Assembly: GCA_026399515.1 (NCBI GenBank) | Contig: JAPLQT010000033.1 | Location: 1-32,318 of the forward strand | DNA: 32,318 nucleotides | Source of the DNA: Pseudomonadota bacterium | GTDB lineage: Bacteria; Pseudomonadota; Gammaproteobacteria; Burkholderiales; Rhodocyclaceae | Direction: 5' to 3' | Part shown: one piece after another, positions 24,459 through 32,318 of the stretch | Numbering within the stretch: position 1 is the stretch's first letter | Layout of the letters: each line of letters opens with the position of its first letter | Translations under genes and position numbers: made by a program | Notes under the pieces: generated by a model | Databases searched by the model: none | Told to the model about the DNA's origin: nothing | The model's input: the letters and a program-made list of their open reading frames with translations, nothing else

Positions 24459-25190
24459 TGCACCGACAGGCTCGATAGCAAAGCTCATTCGATATCGCGC
24501 TAGCTGAACACCAGGAACACGGGCAACCGCCACGGAAAGCTCCTCCGTGATTTCGCTCGCAATAATGATCCCGCGGCAAGGTCCGTTGCCGAGATGCCGA
24601 TCAACCCAGCCCATGTAGTAGAGGAGCTGGCCGAGCGTCTTATTGCGCCCCTGCGACAACTTGAGTTCGATAACGACGAACTTCTCGGTACGATCAATCG
24701 CGAACAGGTCGATGCGGCCGCCATCAACAGAAAATTCGATACCAGTACGACCGTCTGAAGTGTACAGACGTAGACCCGCTTCAATTCGATCGAGATTTCG
24801 CGCAAGGAAGTCGCGGAGGTGCGCCTCAAGTGCAAACTCCAAAGCTTCTTGTGGATCGGCGCCTACTTCGGCATCGCCTTGCTCATCTGGTTCTGGCGCG
24901 CGCCCGGCCAGAAACTCCTCGTATTGCGTCTTGATCCGCAGGTAACGTCTACGCCGCGTCTCTCCTGTCGGAGTGTTTCCAAAGGCCCAGTGTGCTGCTT
25001 TGAAGTCTTCAAAGATCCCGCGATTTTCGAAAAGCGAGACAATGTAGCCGCGTCGCAAGGATGACGTGTAGGAAGAATCCCATTCGATCACCATGTTGCG
25101 TATCTCGTTAACGTCCGACTCCAACCCGTGACTTACTCCGAAAGAGTAGGCAGCCTTCAGCGACAAAGTTTCTGTTTGCTCGTTGTTCAT
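24423..25190 (-). CDS. NucS-like PD-(D/E)XK nuclease-fold protein
   Basis: A 255-residue protein with GAGGAA before the ATG at 25190. The N-terminal ~130 residues are unrecognised. The C-terminal domain has ALEAHLRDFLARNLDRIEAGL, then GIEFSVDGGRIDLFAIDR, VVIELKLSQGRNKTLGQLL and YYMGWVDRHL. Asp of RID, Glu and Lys of ELK, and the QLL-YYMGW helix reproduce the active-site layout of the EndoMS/NucS and related restriction-like endonucleases. The full NucS N-terminal dimerisation domain is not evident, so it is more likely an accessory or defence-related cousin than housekeeping NucS. Its last 12 codons lie inside the attC site, convergent with the toxin-antitoxin pair, which suggests an inverted gene in an integron cassette. 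Confidence 0.78.
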   Translation of the reverse strand: MNNEQTETLSLKAAYSFGVSHGLESDVNEIRNMVIEWDSSYTSSLRRGYIVSLFENRGIFEDFKAAHWAFGNTPTGETRRRRYLRIKTQYEEFLAGRAPEPDEQGDAEVGADPQEALEFALEAHLRDFLARNLDRIEAGLRLYTSDGRTGIEFSVDGGRIDLFAIDRTEKFVVIELKLSQGRNKTLGQLLYYMGWVDRHLGNGPCRGIIIASEITEELSVAVARVPGVQLARYRMSFAIEPVGAAQPINPPDAAR

Positions 25191-25206
25191 AGTTCCTCGT
25201 CAGAAA

Positions 25207-25276
25207 GCCCAACTTTGTTATCGGGAGCAGTTTTGCTGCATTACTCCGGCGCCTGCTCCTTAACTCGGAGTTGCAA
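25207..25276. mobile_element. attC-like degenerate palindrome
   Basis: GCCCAAC at 25207-25213 repeats the outer box of the attC at 24389. GGAGCAG (25224-25230) and CTGCTCC (25253-25259) form the inner stem. The far end reads GTTGCAA (25270-25276), which keeps only GTT of GTTRRRY. Total length is again 70 bp. It would bound the nuclease cassette. The rest of the gap to 25465 shows no gene. Confidence 0.35.
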
Positions 25277-25465
25277 ATTGCACTAAAAGCCGCTGTGTTG
25301 ATGGCTTTGCGCTGTGTGCTTGCCTACTTTATCCAGTATTAAAAAATCGCGAAAAGCAGGACATCCAAACATAGGTCATTAGCATACACCGAGAATCGCT
25401 CAATAGGCTAACGCAGGCCGTCCAAGTAGGCCGTAAAATGAGCCTCCGCCGCATCGTCCCGTCTC

Positions 25466-26977
25466 ATGTCCATCATCCTGTCCACCCTCAACGCACGCTA
25501 CACCCATGCTTCTCTGGGACTGCGCTACCTGCTTGCTAACCTCGGCGAGTTGCGTGAACAGACGCGCATCCTGGAATTCGTGATCGGTCTCAAGACCAGC
25601 GAAATCGTCGAGAAGTTGCTAGATACTCTGCCCCGTCCCCGCATCATCTGCTTCGGGGTGTATATCTGGAACGTCGCGGAGACGACCCAGGTCGTCGCCA
25701 TGCTCAAGCGGCTGGCACCCGATATCAAGATCATTCTGGGCGGCCCCGAGGTATCGTTTGAGACGGCGGAACAAGCCATCGTCAGCCAGGCGGATTATGT
25801 GATCACCGGCTGGGGAGAGGCCACCCTGCCGCTGTTATGCCGGCAGATTCTGGGCGACGATCCGCAAGCCATGCGCTTACCGAAAATTCAGACGGGCGTG
25901 CAAGCGCCGCTGGACAACTTGGCGCTGCCTTATGCGTTCTATACGGACCAGGACATCGCCCAGCGCACCCTATATGTCGAAGCCTCGCGCGGCTGTCCGT
26001 TCAAGTGCGAATTTTGCCTGTCGGCGCTGGACAAGACCGCCTGGCCGTTTGACCTGGATATTTTTCTGGGCGAAATGGAGAAGCTCCATGCCAGGGGGGC
26101 GCGGCGATTCAAGTTCGTCGATCGCACTTTCAACCTGAACATTCAGGCTGGCCTGCGGATTCTGGAATTCTTCCTGAAGAAAATCGAATCGAACCCGGAC
26201 GACCCGGTGTTTGCGCATTTCGAAGTAGTGCCCGACCACCTGCCGGAAGCCTTGAAGGCAAGCATCGTCAAATTTCCACCGGGGGCACTGCAATTCGAAA
26301 TCGGCATCCAGAGCTGGAATCCTGAAGTCCAAGCCCTGGTGAGCCGCAAGCAGGACAACGACCAGGCGGCCGAAAATATCCGTTGGCTGCGCGACCAAAC
26401 TAGCGTGCATCTGCATGTGGATCTGATCGCCGGATTGCCGGGGGAAGATGCCGAAAGTTTTGCCCGTGGCTTCGACCGCCTGTATGCGCTGGGTCCACAC
26501 GAAATCCAGCTCGGCATCCTGAAACGGCTGCGCGGCACGCCCATCATCCGGCACACCGACACCTACGGCTTGGTGTTCGATGCGCACCCACCTTATTCGG
26601 TGCTGGCCACCGATCGCATCGATTTCCAGAGCATGCAACGCCTGAAGCGTTTTGCGCGCTACTGGGAACTGGTCGCCAATTCCGGACGCTTCGCTCACAC
26701 TCTGCCGGTGCTGCTGGGCGATGCGCCTTTCGACAACTTCATGGCCTGTTCGGATTGGCTGTTTTCGACCGCCGATGCCACCTCCGGGATTTCCCTGGAT
26801 CGCCTCGCCAAGCTGCTGGTGCAATGGTTGCAAACCCGCGGCTACTCCAGGGAGGTCGCGGAAGCGCTGCTGGCCAGCGACTATGCCGGCCAGGCATCCA
26901 GGATGCAGGTCAAGCGGACTGAACCAACCAACGCCGCACTCCAGCCGCGCCAGGCGAAACATCTGGCAAAGCCATGA
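25466..26977 (+). CDS. B12-binding-domain radical SAM protein
   Basis: A 503-residue radical SAM enzyme of the type with an N-terminal cobalamin-binding fold (RIICFGVYIWN, ILGGPEVSFE, VITGWGE). The [4Fe-4S] motif SRGCPFKCEFC is at about residue 175. The C-terminal part (LHLHVDLIAGLPGE, IQLGILKRLRGTPI, and RLKRFARYWELVANSGRF) matches a family of unknown function (DUF4080-type). The usual cobalamin DxHxxG motif is not obvious, so cobalamin may not be bound. No substrate clue comes from the neighbours; it stands alone, with the next gene convergent 12 bp away. No clear ribosome binding site precedes the ATG. Confidence 0.85.
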   Translation: MSIILSTLNARYTHASLGLRYLLANLGELREQTRILEFVIGLKTSEIVEKLLDTLPRPRIICFGVYIWNVAETTQVVAMLKRLAPDIKIILGGPEVSFETAEQAIVSQADYVITGWGEATLPLLCRQILGDDPQAMRLPKIQTGVQAPLDNLALPYAFYTDQDIAQRTLYVEASRGCPFKCEFCLSALDKTAWPFDLDIFLGEMEKLHARGARRFKFVDRTFNLNIQAGLRILEFFLKKIESNPDDPVFAHFEVVPDHLPEALKASIVKFPPGALQFEIGIQSWNPEVQALVSRKQDNDQAAENIRWLRDQTSVHLHVDLIAGLPGEDAESFARGFDRLYALGPHEIQLGILKRLRGTPIIRHTDTYGLVFDAHPPYSVLATDRIDFQSMQRLKRFARYWELVANSGRFAHTLPVLLGDAPFDNFMACSDWLFSTADATSGISLDRLAKLLVQWLQTRGYSREVAEALLASDYAGQASRMQVKRTEPTNAALQPRQAKHLAKP

Positions 26978-26989
26978 CTGTGGCCATGA

Positions 26990-27406
26990 CTATACGGGGC
27001 GATTCTCCGGATAGCCCTGGAGCGCCGGATCGATATGCATCCATGGCCTGGCGCTCTTGGTCCAGATGTTCATGACCAGCTTCATGCCATTGGAATCATC
27101 CAGCGTGCCCACCTTGAGGACGACCATTTCCGGCGTCTTGGTTCTTTGACTGTAAATCGACGAGCCGCAGTCGCCGCAGAAATAGCGGTGCATGATGTTG
27201 CCGCTGTCGGGCGTATCGGCAAAGAACTTGGGAGTACCGGCGGTGATCTTGAACGCGCTGGACGGAACAGGGGTGTTGAAGCTGGCGCCCGAGCCGGAGA
27301 TTTTCTGGCAATGGGTGCAGTGACAGGCAATGATTTTCTCAACGGGTTGGTCGATGGCGTAGCGAATCTTTCCGCACAGGCAACCGCCGGTTATAGGCTT
27401 GGTCAT
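26990..27406 (-). CDS. GFA / CENP-V domain zinc protein
   Basis: A 138-residue protein; GGAGGAACC precedes the ATG. Zinc ligands follow the family pattern: GGCLCGKIRY, CHCTHCQK, and FCGDCGSS. Relatives include the glutathione-dependent formaldehyde-activating protein Gfa, but most members have no proven activity, so a formaldehyde role should not be assumed. Single domain, no signal, cytosolic. It is divergent from the P-type ATPase gene with a 171-bp gap between, and convergent with the radical SAM gene. Confidence 0.88.
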   Translation of the reverse strand: MTKPITGGCLCGKIRYAIDQPVEKIIACHCTHCQKISGSGASFNTPVPSSAFKITAGTPKFFADTPDSGNIMHRYFCGDCGSSIYSQRTKTPEMVVLKVGTLDDSNGMKLVMNIWTKSARPWMHIDPALQGYPENRPV

Positions 27407-27459
27407 GGTTCCTCCAGGGGTTTTGAAACAGGTGCCTCAGTATACTTTGGAACTTGTGG

Positions 27460-27499
27460 GGCGGGTTCCGAAGCCGTCGGTGCACGGACCGAACCCGCC
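27460..27499 (+). promoter_or_regulatory. Hairpin in the leader of the P-type ATPase gene
   Basis: GGCGGGTTC (27460-27468) and GAACCCGCC (27491-27499) form a perfect 9-bp stem; inside, CCGT and ACGG can extend the pairing. It lies about 80 bases before the ATPase start. An AGTATACT sequence at 27439-27446 could serve as a -10 element on either strand, without a good -35. Leader structures control some Mg transporter genes, but no specific element is recognised here. Confidence 0.3.
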
Positions 27500-27577
27500 G
27501 GCGATTCGACCGGATGGCCCCGCAGAAAGGGCGTATATTCGCTTCAGCAGCGGTAATAGCAGTGTCCACCTAGCGCC

Positions 27578-30115
27578 ATGAAACCTGCCGACCCCCAGTT
27601 CTGGAATCACAGTTGCGCGGAACTCCAGGCGCAACTGGGGACGGGACCGCAAGGCCTGAGCCAGAATGAAGCGCGCAAGCGGCTCCTGGCATTCGGCCCG
27701 AACACCTTGAGGGTTCAAGCCGAGCGGCTTCTGATCCTGCAATACCTGGAGCACTTCAAGAATCCGCTGGTCCTGATCCTGCTGGCGGCCAGCGCAGTCT
27801 CGGCGCTGACCGGCGAGTTCACCGGATTCGTGATCATCTGGGCCATCGTGCTGATCAGCGTGACCCTCGATTTCGTCCAGGAATACCGGGCCGGGCGGGC
27901 CGTCGAGCGCTTGAAACAAACCGTCGCGATTCGTGCCACGGTACTGCGCGACACGCTGCGCCTCGATCTCCCGATGGAGAAGCTGGTGCCCGGCGATGTG
28001 GTGCTGTTGGCGGCGGGAGACCTGATGCCGGCCGACTGCCGACTGCTCGAGGCCAGGGACTTCTTCGTCAACCAGGCGCTGCTGACGGGCGAATCCTATC
28101 CGGTCGAAAAGCATGCGAGCGAACTGGCGGCGCCGGTCGACGATCTCAGCGCCGCCGCGAACGCGGTGTTCATGGGAACCTCTGTGATCAGCGGGATGGC
28201 GACTGCGATGGTCTGCCGAACCGGTCCCGACACGGCGGTGGGCAAGATCGCCGACTCCCTGGTGGCCAAGGCGCCGCCCACGGCGTTCGAAATCGGCGCC
28301 CAGAGCTTCGGCATGCTGATCATGCGCCTGACGATACTGCTGGTGCTGTTCGTCTTCCTGGTCAACGCCTTCTTTCATCGGCCGCTGCTGGAGTCCTTCC
28401 TGTTCGCCATCGCCCTGGCCGTCGGCCTGACGCCCGAGCTGCTGCCCATGGTGATCACCGTGACGCTGTCGCACGGCGCGCTGCGCATGGCGAAGAAGCA
28501 GGTGATCGTCAAGCGCCTGGTGGCCATCCATAACCTCGGCAGCATGGATGTGTTGTGCACCGACAAGACCGGCACCCTCACGGAGGCGCGCATCCGCCTT
28601 GAACGCCATCTGGATGCGCAGGGACAGGACAGCGTGCGGGTGCTGGAGCTGGCCTACCCCAACAGCTATTTCGAGACCGGCCTGAAAAGCCCGCTCGACG
28701 ATGCGATCCTCGAACACAAGGAGATCGATGTCGGCGGCTGGCGCAAGATCGATGAAGTGCCTTTCGACTTCGAGCGGCGTCGGGTTTCCGTGCTGGTCGA
28801 CCAGGGAGAGAAACGCTTGCTGGTCGTCAAGGGCTCCCCCGAGGACATCCTCAGGCTGTCGACCCAATATGCGTTGGGCCAGAGCGAGGTTGCGCTGCCC
28901 CTGGACGACAGCGTGCGAGCTTCGCTTCAAGCCTTGCAGGACAGCCTCGGGCGCGAAGGCTTCCGGGTGCTGGGGATCGCCTGGCGGACGGTCGCCGGGG
29001 ACCATCCGCATGCGGTGGTCGATGACGAGACCGAGCTCGTCTTCGCCGGCTTCGCGGCCTTTCTCGACCCACCCAAGGAGAGTGCCGCGCACGCCCTCAA
29101 GGCGCTGGAGGCCAGTGAGGTCAGGGTCAAGATACTCACCGGCGACGGCGAGCTGGTCACCCGCCATTTGTGCGACCGGCTCGGCATGAAAGTTACCGGC
29201 GTATTGACGGGCGGCGAGATCCAGGCGCTGGACGACGCCGCCCTGGCGGTTCGGGTCAAGGAGGCCAACCTGCTGTGCCGGCTCAATCCCAGCCAGAAGA
29301 ACCGCGTGATTCTGTCGATGAGGAACCAGGGACACACCGTCGGCTATCTCGGCGCCGGCATCAACGACGCGCCTTCGCTGCATTCGGCCGATGTCGGCAT
29401 CTCGGTGCAAGGCGCGGTGGACGTGGCCAAGGCGGCGGCGGACATGATCCTGTTGCGACAGGATTTGAGCGTGTTGCACGCCGGCGTCATCGAGGGACGC
29501 CGCACCTTCGCCAATATCATGAAATACATCATGATGGGCACCAGCTCAAATTTCGGCAATATGTTCAGCATGGCCGGCGCGACGCTGTTCCTCGCTTTCC
29601 TGCCGATGCTGCCGGTGCAGATCCTGCTCAACAACCTGCTCTACGACGTTTCGGAGCTGACGATACCGCTGGACCGGGTGGACCATGAATATCTCGCCCA
29701 TCCCAAGCATTGGGACACCGGCTTCATCCGTCAGTTCATGTGGGTGATCGGGCCGATCAGCTCGATCTTCGACATCCTCACCTTCGTCATCATGCTGAAA
29801 GTGTTCGAAGCAGGCGAGGCGCTGTTCCACACCGGCTGGTTCATCGAATCCATCGCCACGCAGGTGCTGGTGATCTTCATCATCCGCACCCGCGGCCATC
29901 CCTTCAAGAGTCGGCCCAGCACGGCGCTGACGGTCACCTCGCTGAGCGTCGTGGCGGTCGCCGCGGCACTGCCGTTCACGCCACTGGCGGCGCATCTGGG
30001 CTTTGTCCCGCCTCCGGCAATGTTCTTCGTGATCCTGCTGGGGATGTTGCTGAGCTACCTCACCGCGGTGGAGTTCGTGAAGAGATGGTTCTACAGCCGT
30101 TACGCGGCGCGCTGA
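27578..30115 (+). CDS. MgtA-like P-type (Mg2+-class) ATPase with altered GDGIND motif
   Basis: An 845-residue inner-membrane cation pump of the P3B type. Features in order: N-terminal cytosolic segment, two helices, actuator domain with LLTGESYPVEK, GLTPELLPMVIT (typical of MgtA), the phosphorylation motif DKTGTLT (Asp329), KGSPEDIL nucleotide domain, and SSNFGNMFSMAGATLFLAF then LLNNLLYDVSELTIPLD in the C-terminal membrane part. Two positions depart from the norm: LTGDN is LTGDG, and GDGIND is GAGIND, with Ala593 in place of the first aspartate that helps bind catalytic Mg2+. In other pumps changing this residue impairs or abolishes activity. Otherwise full length and well conserved. No good ribosome binding site was seen. 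Transported ion not certain. Confidence 0.88.
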   Translation: MKPADPQFWNHSCAELQAQLGTGPQGLSQNEARKRLLAFGPNTLRVQAERLLILQYLEHFKNPLVLILLAASAVSALTGEFTGFVIIWAIVLISVTLDFVQEYRAGRAVERLKQTVAIRATVLRDTLRLDLPMEKLVPGDVVLLAAGDLMPADCRLLEARDFFVNQALLTGESYPVEKHASELAAPVDDLSAAANAVFMGTSVISGMATAMVCRTGPDTAVGKIADSLVAKAPPTAFEIGAQSFGMLIMRLTILLVLFVFLVNAFFHRPLLESFLFAIALAVGLTPELLPMVITVTLSHGALRMAKKQVIVKRLVAIHNLGSMDVLCTDKTGTLTEARIRLERHLDAQGQDSVRVLELAYPNSYFETGLKSPLDDAILEHKEIDVGGWRKIDEVPFDFERRRVSVLVDQGEKRLLVVKGSPEDILRLSTQYALGQSEVALPLDDSVRASLQALQDSLGREGFRVLGIAWRTVAGDHPHAVVDDETELVFAGFAAFLDPPKESAAHALKALEASEVRVKILTGDGELVTRHLCDRLGMKVTGVLTGGEIQALDDAALAVRVKEANLLCRLNPSQKNRVILSMRNQGHTVGYLGAGINDAPSLHSADVGISVQGAVDVAKAAADMILLRQDLSVLHAGVIEGRRTFANIMKYIMMGTSSNFGNMFSMAGATLFLAFLPMLPVQILLNNLLYDVSELTIPLDRVDHEYLAHPKHWDTGFIRQFMWVIGPISSIFDILTFVIMLKVFEAGEALFHTGWFIESIATQVLVIFIIRTRGHPFKSRPSTALTVTSLSVVAVAAALPFTPLAAHLGFVPPPAMFFVILLGMLLSYLTAVEFVKRWFYSRYAAR

Positions 30116-30146
30116 TTCGCGCCGTCCATGTCGGTCTCCGGTCTCT

Positions 30147-32318
30147 TCACAGCTTGATCTCAAGCGCCGCGCCGAACTGGGTGCGCGTGCTGCGCCCGGA
30201 CACGCTGCCATAGCCGCTGTCCAGGACCGTGCGCGACCAGGTATCGAACGGCGCCAAATTATTGGCCGAGAGGCGCAGCGAAAGGCTGCGGCTGAATGTC
30301 CATTGAGCGAACAGATCCAGCGCACGGGTGCGCGAGACTTCCAGCGCCTGGGACAGGGTCTGCTGCGTCGCGTAGCCCGGGGTGAAGGCAAGGCTGACGC
30401 CGGTGGTCAACGGCAAGTCGGCCAGGCGGTAATCGAAACCGAAAGTGCCCGACCAGGGCTGCTGGCCGTCGAGACGGTTGTTCGGCGCGGGTACGGCATC
30501 GACCTGCGAGCGGTAGAAGTTCAGCGCCATGCGCAGGTTGAGCGCCAGTTTCGGGTCGAACAACGCGGGCAGCAGTTCCCCGGCGCGCCCCTTGGCCTCG
30601 AGTTCCAGACCCGTGGTCCGCGCCTTGGAAAAGTTCACGGGCTTCGATACCCAACGCGGCACGCTGGCCCATTCGACCGATTCCAGGGTGGTGACACTGC
30701 GCATGAGGCCATTCACGCGGCGCTGGAACACGCCCACGCTGAGCAGGCCGCCGCCCGCAAGATATTTCTCGAACGCCACGTCCAGGCCGGTGGCCAGCTC
30801 AGGCTTGAGGAGCGGATTGCCGATCCGGTCGGGCGAAAGTTCGGCGTTGGGGCCGCCGGTGTTGGTGAACAAGGCGCTGACCGACGGACGCGCCAGCAGC
30901 GCGCTCAGCTCGGGCGCCTTGTAGCTGCGGGTCAGGCTGGCGCGCAGCAGGTCGCGCCCGTTGGGATCGAGCTTGTAGTTCACGTGCCACAGCGGGGTGA
31001 GCACGCTGCTGACGTTCCTCACTGCCGTCGCGGTGCCAGTGCTGTCGGTGGTGATCTGCTCGTTGCGCAGGCCCAGGTAAGTCGACCATTGCGGCGACAA
31101 TTCCCATTCGTCCTGCACAAATAGTGCGCGCCGGGCAATGCGCGCGGCGAAGGGCTGGCCCTCGTAGTCCGGCAGTTGCGGAACGCCCAGTTCGCTGACC
31201 TCGCGCTTCTCATCGCGACGACGCCATTCCAGGTCCCAGCCCAGCGTCAGGGTCTGGTCCTCGCCCAGCAGTTGCACCAGCTTGCCGGCCTGGGTCAGGC
31301 CGTTATCCTGGATGTCTCCCAGCGAACTGCGTTGTGGATGGCTGCCCCGAAACGTCTGGTTGTCGAAAGTGCCTCGGGAGTCCTGGATACCGGCTTTGAG
31401 CTCGATGCGCCGGGTATCGCTGAGGCGGTTGGTGTATTGCAGGTTGCCGCGCAGAGTCTGCCAGGTGCCGTGGGTTTCGGCGTCGTCGTCGAGGCTGGGG
31501 ATGCCGCTCAACACCTGGTTGGTATAGAGCGTCTTATTGTTCCAGTAACCCTTCTGAATAAAACTCTGTACCGACAGCGCCTGCTCATCGCTGATCTTCC
31601 AGTTCACCCGCGGGGCAAGGTTGAGACCATGACCCCAATACGGCTGTATGCCGTTCTGGATCGCCCTCGACACCAGGTTGTCTGTCCCCGGCATGCTGCG
31701 ATCGTTGAAAAAACGGTTCTGGTTGCGCCACTCGAAGACCGACACCGGCAAGGACATCGAGAAGGCGCCGATGCGCTCGCCCAGCGTGAAGTTGCCATTG
31801 GCCGTCGGCCGCTCGGCGGCATAACCGATGCCCACGCGCAGATCGCGTTGCGAGACTCTCGGTGGCTCCTTCAGGATGATGTTGATCGCGCCGGCCACCG
31901 CCTGGGCGCTCTGGTCGGCCGTCGGACCCTTGGTGACCTCGATGCGCTCGACCTGCGACGGGCTGAGCTGGTCGAGGGCGAAGCCGGGCGGCGCGGGATC
32001 GCCGTTGATCAGGATCAGCGTGTAACCGGCGCCCAGGCCGCGCATGCGCGGCGAGCTGCCCTGCATGCTGACGCCGGGCAGGCGCTTGAGCACGTCGGCG
32101 ACACTGGTGTCACCGTACTTGTCCATCTCTTCGCGGCCGTAGACCTGCTTGGCGACCATCGCCCTGCGGCGCAGATCGGTGTCGCTTTGTGGGCGCGCAC
32201 TCACTTCGACGCGTTCGATGCGCCCCCCGGGCGGGCGGGCCGACCCGTCGCCGAGGCCAGGCGCCACGTCCTGGGCATACGCCGGAGCAAGCGCGGCAAC
32301 AGACACCAGCAGCACCCG
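30147..32318 (-). CDS. TonB-dependent outer-membrane receptor, 5' end beyond the window
   Basis: At least 723 residues; the frame is open to the right edge, so the start codon and the beginning of the signal peptide (…RVLLVSVAALAPAYAQ) lie outside. After the signal come VEVSARPQSDTDLRRR and the plug domain: VYGREEMDKYGDTSVADVL, KRLPGVSM, LILINGDPAPPGF, and QVERIEVTKGPTADQSAQA with VAGAINIILKEPP. A long barrel ends with QFGAALEIKL. This plug type is frequent in receptors for iron complexes or metabolites, but the ligand is not identifiable. It converges with the ATPase gene, 31 bp apart, and is unrelated in sequence detail to the receptor at 8822. Confidence 0.9.
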   Translation of the reverse strand, partial: RVLLVSVAALAPAYAQDVAPGLGDGSARPPGGRIERVEVSARPQSDTDLRRRAMVAKQVYGREEMDKYGDTSVADVLKRLPGVSMQGSSPRMRGLGAGYTLILINGDPAPPGFALDQLSPSQVERIEVTKGPTADQSAQAVAGAINIILKEPPRVSQRDLRVGIGYAAERPTANGNFTLGERIGAFSMSLPVSVFEWRNQNRFFNDRSMPGTDNLVSRAIQNGIQPYWGHGLNLAPRVNWKISDEQALSVQSFIQKGYWNNKTLYTNQVLSGIPSLDDDAETHGTWQTLRGNLQYTNRLSDTRRIELKAGIQDSRGTFDNQTFRGSHPQRSSLGDIQDNGLTQAGKLVQLLGEDQTLTLGWDLEWRRRDEKREVSELGVPQLPDYEGQPFAARIARRALFVQDEWELSPQWSTYLGLRNEQITTDSTGTATAVRNVSSVLTPLWHVNYKLDPNGRDLLRASLTRSYKAPELSALLARPSVSALFTNTGGPNAELSPDRIGNPLLKPELATGLDVAFEKYLAGGGLLSVGVFQRRVNGLMRSVTTLESVEWASVPRWVSKPVNFSKARTTGLELEAKGRAGELLPALFDPKLALNLRMALNFYRSQVDAVPAPNNRLDGQQPWSGTFGFDYRLADLPLTTGVSLAFTPGYATQQTLSQALEVSRTRALDLFAQWTFSRSLSLRLSANNLAPFDTWSRTVLDSGYGSVSGRSTRTQFGAALEIKL

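Noticed and set aside
27437-29479. Long minus-strand open frame (680 codons) opposite the P-type ATPase
   Set aside because: Shadow frame of a GC-rich gene; composition is His/Gln/Gly-rich and no family is recognisable.

Overview
The window is GC-rich with dense, mostly forward-strand coding. Its gene families fit a free-living betaproteobacterium, perhaps near Rhodocyclales or Nitrosomonadales. The pointers are a bifunctional PutA, an NHL-repeat protein with a C-terminal tail I associate with betaproteobacteria, a giant flavin oxidoreductase next to a spermidine-synthase-like membrane protein, and TonB receptors. This placement is inference from families and composition. No rRNA, tRNA or CRISPR was found.

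Left part (1-6262): the 3' portion of putA is followed, on the minus strand, by a scrambled type I secretion locus. An N-terminal piece of a secretion ABC transporter and a C-terminal piece of its HlyD-type partner still lie in the expected order and orientation. The DNA between them is now an intact NHL-repeat gene with its own ribosome binding site. The ABC stub is still in frame with it. The HlyD stub has a nonsense codon.

Centre (6263-17621): this is the most interesting region. A penicillin/AHL-acylase-type Ntn hydrolase (minus) diverges from eight same-strand genes: TonB receptor, Tat-exported DJ-1/PfpI protein of isonitrile-hydratase type, MaoC hydratase, TetR regulator, Rid protein, exported metallo-beta-lactamase-fold hydrolase, phosphotriesterase-family hydrolase and acyl-CoA ligase. 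The divergent promoter region holds a 22-bp near-perfect palindrome whose two arms contain the -35 boxes of the two promoters, a strong candidate operator for the TetR protein. Together the genes look like an uptake and catabolism unit for an N-acylated ring compound (an acyl-lactone or lactam, possibly an N-acyl-homoserine lactone). Ring opening, amide cleavage, CoA activation and entry to beta-oxidation are all represented. The substrate is inferred.

Right-centre (17622-25465): a cluster of hairpins precedes a 1172-residue protein that joins GltD/NfnB-like and PyrK/NfnA-like modules, then a fused MFS/spermidine-synthase protein. After that comes a small accessory patch: a ParD/RelB-ParE-type toxin-antitoxin pair, a good integron attC site, and a NucS-like nuclease gene that converges on and ends inside that attC. 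No integrase gene is in the window.

Right end (25466-32318): a B12-binding-type radical SAM protein, a GFA/CENP-V small zinc protein, an MgtA-like P-type ATPase whose usual GDGIND motif reads GAGIND, and a second TonB receptor that runs off the right edge.
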